Assembly: GCA_964608265.1 (NCBI GenBank)
Contig: CAZSNP010000003.1
Location: forward strand, 71,260-135,259
Length of the DNA: 64,000 bases
Reading direction: 5' to 3'
DNA from: JANWXR01 sp964608265
GTDB taxonomy: Bacteria; Chloroflexota; Anaerolineae; Anaerolineales; UBA6663
Position 1 is the stretch's first letter. Every line of letters starts with the position of its first letter. Under the pieces are notes generated by a model, which saw nothing but the letters and a program-made list of their open reading frames with translations, ran no database searches and was not told the DNA's origin. The translations under genes and the position numbers were made by a program. Positions 15,286-23,604 of the stretch are shown piece after piece.

Positions 15286-16350
15286 ATGAGCGATTCGGTT
15301 CTGGTCACCGGCGCGACGGGATTTCTCGGTCACCACCTGGTGCCGTACCTCGTGGCGGGCGGTTATCGCGTGCACGCCCTCGTGCGCGAGACGAGCGACA
15401 CGCGTCACCTGCGCGACCCCAACGTGCATGTCTTCATCGGCGATGTCCTCGACCCCGAATCGATTCAGAAGGCGATAGCCGGCTGCCGCTACGCCGTGCA
15501 CGCCGCCGGGCTGTTCCGCTTCTGGGGCCGGCCCGCCGATTTCGAGCGCGTCAACGTGCAGGGCACGGCCAACGTCGTCGAGGCCGCGCGGCGGGCCGCC
15601 GTCGAGAAGCTCGCCCATCTATCCACCGTCGTCGTCGTCGGTGAGCATGACAACGATCTCGAGATTGATGAAGAGGTGAGGTGCCAGCCGGCCGATCCGT
15701 ATCAGCGCAGCAAGCTCGACGCGGAGAATTTCGTGCGCATGTTCGCGCGCGGCGCGGGGATGCCGGCCGTGATTCTGCGGCCGGGCGCGTTTTACGGGCC
15801 GTGGGGGCGCTACGCCTTCAATCGCCTGTTCTTCGAGGATCCGCTCAAGGGGTTATTGATCCAGGTACAGGGCGGCGAGCGCCTCACCTTCCCCGTCTTC
15901 GTGCCGGATGTGGCGCGGGGCGTGGTGGCCGCGCTGCGCGAGGGCCGGTCGGGTGAGACGTACAACCTGTGCGGTGAACCGCTCACGCATGAGGCGGCCA
16001 ACGCCGTCATCAGCCGCCTCGCCGGCCTGCCGTCGTTCCGCCTCAACGTGCCGTCGGAGTGGATGTTGCGCGTGGCCGAGTACCTGACCCACCGCGCCGA
16101 CCGCACCGGCCGCGAGCCGTACTATCCCACCGCGCTGGCGTCGTATGTGTTTCAGGACTGGCGGGTGTTTTCGCAGAAGGCCAAAGACGATTTGGGCTTC
16201 ACGCCGACCCCGTTCGAGGACGGGGCGCGACAAACGTTGGAATGGTATTGGTCGCAGAAGTTGTTTCGCCGCCCGCGCGCCGCAGCGCCCCCCGTCCCCC
16301 TGCCGCGCGCCGAACCTATCAGCGAACCCATCCCCATCAAACGCGGCTGA
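15286..16350 (+). CDS. NAD-dependent epimerase/dehydratase family protein
   Basis: 354 residues of the extended short-chain dehydrogenase family. The Rossmann motif TGATGFLG is at 8-15 and the catalytic Tyr139-x3-Lys143 is in DPYQRSK. The later FVPDVARGVVAAL and YNLCGEPLTH segments are typical of NAD-dependent sugar, steroid or dihydroflavonol-type reductases. The C-terminus is Pro-rich and basic. The ATG at 15286 follows GAGGGTGAG, which lies in the end of the aldehyde dehydrogenase gene. Pairing with a membrane-anchored aldehyde dehydrogenase suggests lipid or isoprenoid-like substrates, but this is an inference. Confidence 0.85.
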   Translation: MSDSVLVTGATGFLGHHLVPYLVAGGYRVHALVRETSDTRHLRDPNVHVFIGDVLDPESIQKAIAGCRYAVHAAGLFRFWGRPADFERVNVQGTANVVEAARRAAVEKLAHLSTVVVVGEHDNDLEIDEEVRCQPADPYQRSKLDAENFVRMFARGAGMPAVILRPGAFYGPWGRYAFNRLFFEDPLKGLLIQVQGGERLTFPVFVPDVARGVVAALREGRSGETYNLCGEPLTHEAANAVISRLAGLPSFRLNVPSEWMLRVAEYLTHRADRTGREPYYPTALASYVFQDWRVFSQKAKDDLGFTPTPFEDGARQTLEWYWSQKLFRRPRAAAPPVPLPRAEPISEPIPIKRG

Positions 16351-16387
16351 AGACAATCAACGGCTGGGGAAGCCCTGCGTTGCGACT

Positions 16388-17548
16388 CTACGGCTCGACC
16401 GCCACCGGCGCGGTGCGCGGCGCACTGCGCGTCTCCAAATGCCACGCATCTTTGAGTGACAGGGGTATCGAGAACGCAGCGCGTTCGTAGCCACTGAGGG
16501 CGATGGCCTGGCGCGTCACGAGTTGCAGGCCGAGCTGATCCACCAGATCGGCCAGCGGCCCCATGCTGTCGTCGAAGCGGTCGAAGAACCTGGCCAGCCC
16601 CTGCCCGGTGCGCACGACCGTATCCCAATGGCTGCGCGGCACTTGCAGCCAATCGGCGATTTGATCGCCGGCCAGGTAACGCATCACCGCCGGCACCAGC
16701 CCGTCGAAGGTCTCGCCGGGCACCAGGTCGCGGTGCAAGTCGAGCAGCGCCCTGGTCATGATGACGCCATCTTCGCTCGGGCCTTGCGCATGGCGGCGGA
16801 TGCCGGCGGTGCAGTCAGCGGCGTCGGCAAAATCGCGCGGGATGGCGTCTTTGGCTACGCCCAACATCTCGCCCGCGACGCGCCACAGATAGATGAAATC
16901 CTCGGCCTGCTCATCGGTGATGGCGATGTTGAGCTTGCGCAGGTTCTCGATGGCGACGTACGACAGGCACATCAACGTGCCGAGCATGTCCTCCTGACAG
17001 ATCGGCTCACCATAGGCGGCCGTGTTCCATTGGCCGCCCTTGCGGATGTAGTAGCGGATGGCGGCGTGCATCAGCCGCACTTTTTGGATGGCGGCGATGG
17101 CCTGTCCCTCGTCGGTGGTCAGCCCGCCGGGCGTCATCACCAGAATCAAAAACTGCGCCGTCTCGGCCACGCGCCGGTACGCATTCTGCCCGAGGCGATA
17201 CGTCGTCGTCATCACCTTCACGCCCTTCCACGCCGCGTAGGCCTCGAGGAAGGACGCCGTCGCCAGGATCATCGAGATCGCCAGCCCGTGCTCCTTGAAA
17301 ATCTCCGCGCCGCGCTCGATGCGCGCCGGGTCGGCGCCGTCGGGCAGCTTGTCGGTGGCGCGCAGCCAGTTCTCTAAATTGTCGGGCAGCTCGGTGGGGA
17401 TGGTTTGCGAGTTGAGGATGAGTTCGTGCAGGATGCGGTTGACGTTGCCGATTTCGCCGGTCTGCGCCAGTTCGTCAATCAACCGGTCGGCGTCGGGGTC
17501 GCCGATGGCGCGCAGGCTTTCGAGGTAGTCGTCGGTGTAACGGGTCAT
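16388..17548 (-). CDS. DUF2236 / MpaB-like oxygenase family protein
   Basis: 386 residues, predicted mostly helical. The segment KVRLMHAAIRYYIRKGG, then GEPICQEDMLGTLMCLSYVAIENLRKL, matches the DUF2236 family, which includes the rubber oxygenase Lcp and fungal MpaB; His161 in LMHAAIR is the expected haem ligand. Whether it cleaves a polyisoprenoid or has another role cannot be said. I start at 17548 because GAGGGAC precedes that ATG; an upstream in-frame start adds 12 residues. It is convergent with the epimerase and is separated from the caspase protein by about 95 nt. Confidence 0.75.
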   Translation of the reverse strand: MTRYTDDYLESLRAIGDPDADRLIDELAQTGEIGNVNRILHELILNSQTIPTELPDNLENWLRATDKLPDGADPARIERGAEIFKEHGLAISMILATASFLEAYAAWKGVKVMTTTYRLGQNAYRRVAETAQFLILVMTPGGLTTDEGQAIAAIQKVRLMHAAIRYYIRKGGQWNTAAYGEPICQEDMLGTLMCLSYVAIENLRKLNIAITDEQAEDFIYLWRVAGEMLGVAKDAIPRDFADAADCTAGIRRHAQGPSEDGVIMTRALLDLHRDLVPGETFDGLVPAVMRYLAGDQIADWLQVPRSHWDTVVRTGQGLARFFDRFDDSMGPLADLVDQLGLQLVTRQAIALSGYERAAFSIPLSLKDAWHLETRSAPRTAPVAVEP

Positions 17549-17642
17549 ACGTCCCTCACGAATGCAGCACCGGTATTGGGTCAAGTGTACGCCCGCGGGT
17601 TTTTATCGGGGATGGGGAAATGCGTACTAATTCGGTTAGCGG

Positions 17643-19913
17643 TCAGTCGAGGACACGCCAGAGCTTGAGGGTGTTGTCGCCCGCGCCGGAGGCCAGCACC
17701 CCGCCATCCGGCGTGAAGGCCACGTCCCACACCGTGCCGGTGTGCGCCTCCAGAGTCTTCAGCAATTTCCCATCTGATACGCGCCACAGCCGGATGGCGC
17801 TATCTTCGGTGAACCACTCGCCCCCGCCGCCAGTGGCCAGCACCGAACCGTCGGGTGAGAAGGCGACGCAGTTGATCTGCTTGGTGTGGCCGCTCAGCCG
17901 GTGAACGCGCCCGCCGTTCTTCACGCTCCAAACCCGCCCGCATTGGTCGTGCGACCCGGAGGCCGCCAGCGTCCCATCCGGCGAGAAGGCGACGCAGTTG
18001 ATCCGGTCGGTGTGTCCGTGCAGAGTGTGCAGCAGCGCCCCATCGCTCAAGCGCCACAGGATGACTGTACGATCCGAGGACGCTGAAGCCAGCAGCTTGC
18101 CGTCACGTGAAATGGTTACGGCGTTGATGCGATCCGTATGCGCCTGCAGCGTGTGGACAAGCTGCCCGTCACTTACTCGCCACACGCGGATAATTTTATC
18201 CTCCCAGGCGGAGGCCAGCTGCGAGCCATCCGGCGTGAAATTCAAGCCGAGGACCGTTGACTTCTGCGCCGGCAGGTTGTACAGCAATTGTCCATCGCTT
18301 ACCTGCCAGAGCGTGATGAAGTGTTCGTTGAAAGTTTCGATGGTTTTTGACTCGCCGCTGCCCCGTCGGGCGGTGGTGATGCGAAAATGAGAGCACGCCA
18401 CCCGGCTGCCATCGGCGGATAGCGCAACCAGACCGAGATTGCCACGGGCCGGGTGTAATGTGTGGAGCAGTTTTCCATCCCGCACCTGCCAGAGCCGGAC
18501 GGTATCGGCGGCGCCGGATGCCAGCACGGCGCCATCCGCCGACAGGTTCACCGTGTTCACCGGATTGGTGTGTCCGGATAGCGTGTGTGTGTACACGCCG
18601 TCCTTCACCAGCCAAAGCAGCACCTCGCTGGGGTTTATGGCCGAGGGCAAGGCGGCCACGACGGTTCCATCAGGCAGGTTTGTTGCATTGCGTGCCTGCG
18701 TGCCCTGGCCCGCACGCAAATCCTGCCAGAGTTTCACTCGCTCGGCGGTTTCAGCCGTGATGGCGCTGCCATGGCGCGCCGGCCCTGACTCGGCCGTGAG
18801 AGGCAGGGGTTCGGGAGGGCGTTTTGGCTTGCGTTTCTTTGGCGGGGTTTCATCCTCAGCTTTGGCCGCTACAGGCTCGCCGGGTCGCTCACTCTGAGCG
18901 AGCGCCGGCGCGGGTGGGGACTCTGGTTTGGTTTCGGGTATCGCGGGCGCGGCGCTCAGCGCCTGCGTCGCCGCCATCGAGACGCGGCGGCTGTCATCCT
19001 TCGCGAGTTGCGTCAACGCCTCGCGAGCCGCGAGGGACAGCCCGCGATGGCTGCCGCTCAGCAGTTGCGCCAGCGTCTGCACTGCCGCCTCGCGCACGCT
19101 CGGCAGCGGGCTTTCGATGGCGTGCTTCAATTCCGGGGGAAGCGCCGCCGGCCTGACCGGTGCGGAGGCCGGTAATTGTCGCAGGATGATCCTGCCCTGC
19201 TGACGATGCGTGTCCATTCCGGGGGTCTGTTTGTTGTCGGTCGCTTCGACGACGCGCTCGTACACGTACTCGTACAGCTCATTCAGGCTGATCGCGCCGT
19301 CGCCATCGGCGTCGGCCTCGCTGGTGCGCAGCCCGTGGATGAAGTAGTGGGTGAAGATGGACGTGGTCACGTCCTCGCTGATCCGATTGCCCTCCCACGA
19401 ATACTGCACCTTGTCCGAGGCGGTGAGCGTCACACGCCCCAGGCCATTGCCGGCGAAGGCCTGGCCCGCGTTCACCTCCGCCGCGCCCTTGTGGCCGAAC
19501 GCGCCGCTGTGGCAGCAATCCAAAATCAGCACCATGCGTCGCGAGCGACATTCATCCATGCGCCGGGCGACAAAATGGTCTTCGATAGCGGTTGCGTCGA
19601 GCAACTCTCGTTCCGTGTCTCGCACGGCCAGGTAGAGGCGGCCGCGGTCGTCTTTGAGGCCGTGGCCGGAGAAGTACAACAGCAACAAATCGTCGCGGGT
19701 GCGGTTGGCGAAGAAGCGGGCGATCTCGCGGCGCACGGTGACGTAGGGCTGATTGACCAGTGTGAGGACGTCGTCGAACGCGCAGACTTGCGGATCACGG
19801 AGTATCTCGGCCAGGCCGGAGACATCCGCCTCAGGAGCCTGCAAGCGCGACAACGATGGATCGGAATAAAGGCTGTTGCCGATGATGAGCGCCAATTTCC
19901 TGCTCATATTCAT
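17643..19913 (-). CDS. Caspase-like protease with EF-hand, HEAT and WD40 domains
   Basis: 756 residues. The N-terminal C14 peptidase domain (1-195) shows catalytic His84 in YFSGHG and Cys134 in LDCCHSG. A canonical EF-hand loop, DADGDGAISLNE, is at 201-212 with Asp at 1, 3 and 5, Gly at 6, Ile at 8 and Glu at 12. Two HEAT-like helical repeats cover about 255-330, then a Pro/Lys-rich linker, then seven or more WD40 blades (400-756; repeated HTxxINxVAFSPDGxxLASGS and LWRVSDGKLLHTL). This suggests a calcium-gated protease with a target-binding propeller, in the cytosol because there is no signal peptide. Such proteins are discussed for cell death and defence; no partner gene is adjacent. The start may be 19913 or 19907. 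Confidence 0.9.
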   Translation of the reverse strand: MNMSRKLALIIGNSLYSDPSLSRLQAPEADVSGLAEILRDPQVCAFDDVLTLVNQPYVTVRREIARFFANRTRDDLLLLYFSGHGLKDDRGRLYLAVRDTERELLDATAIEDHFVARRMDECRSRRMVLILDCCHSGAFGHKGAAEVNAGQAFAGNGLGRVTLTASDKVQYSWEGNRISEDVTTSIFTHYFIHGLRTSEADADGDGAISLNELYEYVYERVVEATDNKQTPGMDTHRQQGRIILRQLPASAPVRPAALPPELKHAIESPLPSVREAAVQTLAQLLSGSHRGLSLAAREALTQLAKDDSRRVSMAATQALSAAPAIPETKPESPPAPALAQSERPGEPVAAKAEDETPPKKRKPKRPPEPLPLTAESGPARHGSAITAETAERVKLWQDLRAGQGTQARNATNLPDGTVVAALPSAINPSEVLLWLVKDGVYTHTLSGHTNPVNTVNLSADGAVLASGAADTVRLWQVRDGKLLHTLHPARGNLGLVALSADGSRVACSHFRITTARRGSGESKTIETFNEHFITLWQVSDGQLLYNLPAQKSTVLGLNFTPDGSQLASAWEDKIIRVWRVSDGQLVHTLQAHTDRINAVTISRDGKLLASASSDRTVILWRLSDGALLHTLHGHTDRINCVAFSPDGTLAASGSHDQCGRVWSVKNGGRVHRLSGHTKQINCVAFSPDGSVLATGGGGEWFTEDSAIRLWRVSDGKLLKTLEAHTGTVWDVAFTPDGGVLASGAGDNTLKLWRVLD

Positions 19914-19982
19914 CAATTGTCAGGGTTGGGAAACGGCACACGAATTTTACTCCGCCAGGGGCGGCTGGCAAAGGATTGCCGC

Positions 19983-19988
19983 TATAAT
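19983..19988 (+). promoter_or_regulatory. -10 element upstream of the PucR-type gene
   Basis: TATAAT, 35 nt before the ATG at 20024. The region 17 nt upstream is GC-rich and has no recognisable -35, so an activator may be needed. Confidence 0.4.
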
Positions 19989-20023
19989 CGGCCCCATCAT
20001 TCTTTTTTCGATTTCATCCAGCC

Positions 20024-21619
20024 ATGCCAACAACGAATTCCGATGTCTCCCTCGGCGAGCTGGCCCGCCTCGCCTTTCCGCGCGGCACTGCGCTGCCCCC
20101 GCCCTCGGTGCGCGAGCGCAAGGTGCGCTGGGTGGTGATGGCCGGCAGCGGCATCGACCCGGCCCCCGGTGATCTGGTGCTGTGCAGCGACATGCCCACC
20201 CGCGCCAAACTCGCGACGTGGGAGCAGGGCGGGGTGATCGCCATCGCCGTCTCCGGCGGGGCCAAAGGTTCCGCCAAAGACTCGGTGCCCGTCATCGGCC
20301 TCCCCGCCGACGCCTCGCTCCGCAACATTCAGCAATCGGCGCTCGAGCTCATCGTCAATCGCCAATCGTATCTCATCAATCGCGGCGTCGAGATTTATCA
20401 AACCCTGGCGCGCCTGTCGGTGGAGGGCGCCGGCCTGCAATCGCTGGCCAAAGCGATGAGTGAGCAGAGCGGGCAGACGATCCTGGTGCAGGATAAACGC
20501 CTGCAACCCCTGGCCGAGGCGGTGGCGCCGGCGTTGGCCGCGGCCTGGCCCGAGACGCTGGCCGCGCTCGGCTCGTGGAGCCAACTGCCCGACAGCCTGC
20601 GTGACCGGCGGCAGGCGGCGGCGATGGGCGGCTGGCGCGATCAGACGCTGCCCAACGGCCTGAGCCGCCTCGTCTGCCCCATCATCGCCAAAGGCATGGC
20701 GCGCGGCTACCTCTCCGTCATCGGCAAGGCCGGTGAACTCGATGCGCTCGATCAACTCGTCGTCGAGCACGGCGCGGCGGCCTGCGCGCTGGAGATGGCG
20801 AAGGCCAAGGCGGTGAGCGAGGCGGAGAAGCGCGCGCACGGCGATTTTGTGGATGCGATGCTGGTGGGCAACGTCTCGCTGGATGAGCTGCTGCGCTGGG
20901 CCAAACGCATCAACTACGATGTGGAGCCGCCGCATGCCGCGCTGGTGTGGAAGTGGGGGACAGCGCGCAGTGACACGCCCAGCCTGCGCCGGTTGGAGAC
21001 GATCGTCAATCAGAGCGTGGCGAAGGTGGGGGTCAGCGCGCTGGTGCGCCCGCGCGATAGCGAAGTGGTGGCCTTCTGCGCCGTCGCCGATGGCCGCCGG
21101 CCCGACTCCGCGCTCAGGCTCGCCGCCGAGGTGCAGCGCGCCGCCTCGGAGGAGTATCCGCAACATCCCGCCTACGGTGGGGTGGGGCGCACGGCCTCCG
21201 AGCTTTCGGATTGGAAGGACTCGTACCGCGAGGCGATGCAATCGCTGACGATGGCCTCGCGGCTGCGCGAGCCTGCGCCGCTCTTCTTCGGCGATCTGTC
21301 GGTGTATCGCCTGCTCTTTCAACTTGAGGGCAGCCCCGAGCTGGAATCGTTCTGTCGCGAGGTGCTCGGCCCGCTGATGGATTACGAGGGCAGCGGGGAT
21401 TTGCTCGAAACGCTCGACGCCTTCTGCGACCGGCTGGGCAACCTCAGCCAGACAGCGGAGAAGCTGTTCATCCACCGCAACTCGCTGCTGTATCGGATGG
21501 AGCGCATCCAGCAACTCGCCGGCATTGATATGAACAACCCCGACACGCGGCTCGCCGTCCATCTGGCGCTGAAGATCCGTCGCATGCTGCGCCCCGCGCC
21601 GGTGAAGCGCGAACGGTGA
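20024..21619 (+). CDS. PucR/CdaR-type transcriptional regulator
   Basis: 531 residues. The N-terminal half looks like a purine-catabolism-regulator sensor domain (PGDLVLCSDMPTRAKLATWE, then AVSGGAKG). The C-terminal end carries the family's helix-turn-helix, LSQTAEKLFIHRNSLLYRMERIQ by its beginning and end, followed by NPDTRLAVHLALKI. Members respond to small metabolites and usually activate nearby genes. It is divergent from the caspase gene and lies upstream of a lipoprotein and a dienelactone hydrolase, which are the likeliest targets, though nothing in the sequence proves it. Confidence 0.85.
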   Translation: MPTTNSDVSLGELARLAFPRGTALPPPSVRERKVRWVVMAGSGIDPAPGDLVLCSDMPTRAKLATWEQGGVIAIAVSGGAKGSAKDSVPVIGLPADASLRNIQQSALELIVNRQSYLINRGVEIYQTLARLSVEGAGLQSLAKAMSEQSGQTILVQDKRLQPLAEAVAPALAAAWPETLAALGSWSQLPDSLRDRRQAAAMGGWRDQTLPNGLSRLVCPIIAKGMARGYLSVIGKAGELDALDQLVVEHGAAACALEMAKAKAVSEAEKRAHGDFVDAMLVGNVSLDELLRWAKRINYDVEPPHAALVWKWGTARSDTPSLRRLETIVNQSVAKVGVSALVRPRDSEVVAFCAVADGRRPDSALRLAAEVQRAASEEYPQHPAYGGVGRTASELSDWKDSYREAMQSLTMASRLREPAPLFFGDLSVYRLLFQLEGSPELESFCREVLGPLMDYEGSGDLLETLDAFCDRLGNLSQTAEKLFIHRNSLLYRMERIQQLAGIDMNNPDTRLAVHLALKIRRMLRPAPVKRER

Positions 21620-21650
21620 CGCAAAGCGTAACCCGCCCCGAGGAGTCACC

Positions 21651-22394
21651 ATGTCGCACAAAACCAGCCCACACCTTCGCGGCGCTGTACCCGCTGCGTG
21701 CCTCGTGTTGGCCGCTCTGGCGTGTCAGACAATTTCGGGCAGCACGAGCACGCCCGTTCCCACCCCGACCCAAAAGCCTCGCCTCACGGGAACCGCAACG
21801 CCTCGGCCCACCGAGACGCCGCCGGTTCGAGGCGCGGAACTTCTGAGCGATGACTTCGCCTCCGAGCGTTGGGGCACAGGCACGGATCAGGACAGCGCCA
21901 TCGAATACGCCGAGGGTGCGCTGCAGTTCACCGTCTTCACCAAGAGCTGGTTCGCGTGGAGCACCCCGAATGAAGAAATCTATCAGGATGTGCACATCGA
22001 GGTGACGGCCATCAACAACAACACCGACTCCTCGACGGCCTTCGGCATCATGTGCAACCAGCAATCGCTCGAGAATTCCTACCACTACTTCGCCGTCACC
22101 CCCTCGGGCGAGTACGCCATTGCCCGCGCCACCGCAGACCAGACCGACGTTTTTCTCACCAACGATGATGAGTGGGCGGCGAGTGACTTGATTGCACGGA
22201 ACGCGGCCTCGTATCGACTTGGGGCCGACTGCGGCAATGGCGCTTTGACGCTGTATGTGGATGGGCAACGAGTCGATTCGGTCTCGGACACGACCTACGC
22301 CAGCGGCGGGGTCGCGCTGTTCGTGTGGAGCGGCAGGGAGGCGACCAACACCAATGTGGCCTTTGACGATTTTGTGATGACGGCATTGCCGTAG
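21651..22394 (+). CDS. Lipoprotein with a beta-sandwich-like domain
   Basis: 247 residues. The signal peptide ends in LAALAC with lipidated Cys25, and a Thr/Pro-rich linker follows to about residue 60. The mature domain starts LLSDDFAS and contains EYAEGALQFTVF, DVHIEVTAINNN and GALTLYVDGQRVD, the pattern of concanavalin-like/DUF1080-type sandwich domains found in surface proteins. It probably sits on the outside of the membrane and may bind a carbohydrate. GAGGAG lies 7 nt before the ATG. Two Cys (MCNQQ and ADCGNG) may form a disulphide. Confidence 0.8.
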   Translation: MSHKTSPHLRGAVPAACLVLAALACQTISGSTSTPVPTPTQKPRLTGTATPRPTETPPVRGAELLSDDFASERWGTGTDQDSAIEYAEGALQFTVFTKSWFAWSTPNEEIYQDVHIEVTAINNNTDSSTAFGIMCNQQSLENSYHYFAVTPSGEYAIARATADQTDVFLTNDDEWAASDLIARNAASYRLGADCGNGALTLYVDGQRVDSVSDTTYASGGVALFVWSGREATNTNVAFDDFVMTALP

Positions 22395-22402
22395 CCCATT
22401 TC

Positions 22403-22419
22403 CAGACCGCCTCGGTCTG
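22403..22419. promoter_or_regulatory. Inverted repeat CAGACCG-N3-CGGTCTG, upstream copy
   Basis: A perfect 7-bp inverted repeat with a 3-nt centre, 58 nt before the dienelactone hydrolase start. Three further copies lie at 23262, 23309 and 23350. It could be an operator or one copy of a small dispersed repeat. Confidence 0.45.
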
Positions 22420-22477
22420 ACCCAAATCGCTCCGGAAGCCGCTTGACGCAATCCGCGCGGCCCTTCGAATTACGCCG

Positions 22478-23161
22478 ATGCAGACTTCAACCCTCAACTT
22501 CCCCTCAGGCAGTCATCCATTGCAAGCCTACCTCGCCCGGCCCGACGGCGACGGCCCGTGCCCCGGTCTCGTCCTCATCCACGAGGCGTATGGGCTGAAC
22601 GACGACATGCGCCGCATCGCGCAGAAGTTCGCAGCGGAGGGCTACGCGGCGCTGGCGGTGGATTTGTTCGCCGGGCGCAGCCGCGCCGTCTGCCTGTTTC
22701 GTTACTTCGGCGGGATGTTCCTCAATGCGCTCAACCACAGCGGCATACACGATCTCAGAGCCGCGCTCGACCACCTCGCCGCGCAGCCATTTGTGGATGC
22801 GGCCCGCCTCGGGGCGGTGGGATTTTGCATGGGGGGTGCGTTCGCGGTGGCGTGGGCGTGCACCGACCCGCGCCTGCGCGTCATCGCGCCGTTCTATGCC
22901 AGCGCGAATCCCCCCGCCGAGGCGCTGGCCCGCTCATGCCCGGTGGTCGGCTCGTGGCCCGAGCCGGATTTCAGCACCGCTGCCGGCGAGAAGCTGGACG
23001 TGTTGCTCGACCAGCACAGCATCCCGCACGACATTCGGATTTACCCCGGCGCGACGCACTCGTTTTTCAATCAGCGCGCCTTCGAGTCGGAAACTAATCG
23101 CGCCGCAGCGGAAGATGCCTGGCAACGGGTGGTGTGTTATTTTCGCGAGCGTGGGGTCTGA
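22478..23161 (+). CDS. Dienelactone hydrolase family protein
   Basis: 227 residues, alpha/beta-hydrolase fold. The nucleophile Cys117 lies in GFCMGG, with Asp164 and His194 (GATHSFFN) completing the triad; Glu36 in IHEAYGLND is the residue that tunes the Cys in true dienelactone hydrolases. Length and residue spacing agree with the Pseudomonas enzyme. It hydrolyses dienelactone or related lactones in the cytoplasm. No chlorocatechol genes adjoin it. It is flanked on both sides by copies of the CAGACCG inverted repeat. Confidence 0.88.
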   Translation: MQTSTLNFPSGSHPLQAYLARPDGDGPCPGLVLIHEAYGLNDDMRRIAQKFAAEGYAALAVDLFAGRSRAVCLFRYFGGMFLNALNHSGIHDLRAALDHLAAQPFVDAARLGAVGFCMGGAFAVAWACTDPRLRVIAPFYASANPPAEALARSCPVVGSWPEPDFSTAAGEKLDVLLDQHSIPHDIRIYPGATHSFFNQRAFESETNRAAAEDAWQRVVCYFRERGV

Positions 23162-23261
23162 AACCGGAGATGATGTTTGCGAAGGAGGGTGACTGTCGCC
23201 GGGTAACCATTCGCCGGTCATGGCAAGAGTCTGATTGCCCGGTGACACTCACCTGTTTTGC

Positions 23262-23325
23262 CAGACCGACGCGGTGTGTGCAAAATCTCGAAACCCTGAG
23301 CGATTTGGCAGACCGCGTCGGTCTA
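23262..23325. promoter_or_regulatory. Two more CAGACCG-type inverted repeats upstream of lysC
   Basis: CAGACCG-ACG-CGGTGTG at 23262-23278 (one mismatch) and CAGACCG-CGT-CGGTCTA at 23309-23325. Together with the copy in the promoter (23350) they are spaced by 47 and 41 bp, about four helical turns each, which would suit cooperative binding and looping. Confidence 0.45.
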
Positions 23326-23345
23326 CTTATTGGGCACATTCACGA

Positions 23346-23373
23346 TTGACAGACCGACTCGGCCTGTGATAAT
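23346..23373 (+). promoter_or_regulatory. lysC promoter with an inverted-repeat operator in its spacer
   Basis: The -35 is a perfect TTGACA (23346-23351), the -10 is GATAAT (23368-23373) with an upstream TG (extended -10), spacer 16 nt. The inverted repeat CAGACCG-ACT-CGGCCTG (23350-23366) occupies the spacer, so a bound repressor would block polymerase. Transcription should start near 23380. Confidence 0.65.
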
Positions 23374-23385
23374 TTGTCGCGCAAG

Positions 23386-23460
23386 ATGACGGGCCTCGGC
23401 ACGACTGCGACCATGACGACTACGACCCCTGCACAGGAGGCCGTCGCTTCGACGTGGTAA
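23386..23460 (+). CDS. Threonine-rich leader peptide, 24 aa (attenuator)
   Basis: ATG at 23386, TAA at 23458-23460. Nine of 24 residues are Thr (positions 2, 6, 7, 9, 11-14 and 23), including four in a row (MTTTT). This is the design of the thrL leader. The start lies only about 6 nt after the predicted transcription start, so translation may be leaderless. A small hairpin (CGTCG-CTT-CGACG, 23442-23454) overlaps the end of the ORF and an intrinsic terminator follows at 23489-23519. Ribosome stalling at Thr codons when threonyl-tRNA is scarce would let transcription reach lysC. The alternative antiterminator pairing was not worked out. Confidence 0.7.
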   Translation: MTGLGTTATMTTTTPAQEAVASTW

Positions 23461-23488
23461 CGAGTGCCCGGCGCACACGAACACCCAA

Positions 23489-23519
23489 CGCGGAGCTGAC
23501 CGGCTCCGCGTTTTCGTTT
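23489..23519 (+). terminator. Attenuator terminator upstream of lysC
   Basis: CGCGGAGC (23489-23496) pairs perfectly with GCTCCGCG (23503-23510) around TGACCG and is followed by TTTTCGTTT. It lies 28 nt after the leader-peptide stop and about 85 nt before lysC, between promoter and gene. Confidence 0.75.
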
Positions 23520-23525
23520 CTCCCG

Positions 23526-23600
23526 CCTCACCCCCTCGCCCCTCTCCCCATCGCGCTCTTTGGGTGGGGAGAGGGGGGAGGGCCGGGGTGGGGGGTGAGG
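23526..23600. repeat. CCTCACC...GGTGAGG hairpin carrying the lysC ribosome site
   Basis: The left arm CCTCACCCCCTCGCCCCTCT and the right arm GGAGAGGGGGGAGGGCCGG...GGTGAGG fold back on each other. The end of the right arm (GGTGAGG) is also the only Shine-Dalgarno-like sequence before the lysC ATG at 23605, so the fold would hide it. Confidence 0.6.
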
Positions 23601-23604
23601 CAGA

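Noticed and set aside
23162..23604. A T-box or lysine riboswitch before lysC
   Set aside because: No T-box sequence (TGGNACCGCG type) and no lysine-riboswitch core were found; the Thr-rich ORF plus terminator explains the region better.
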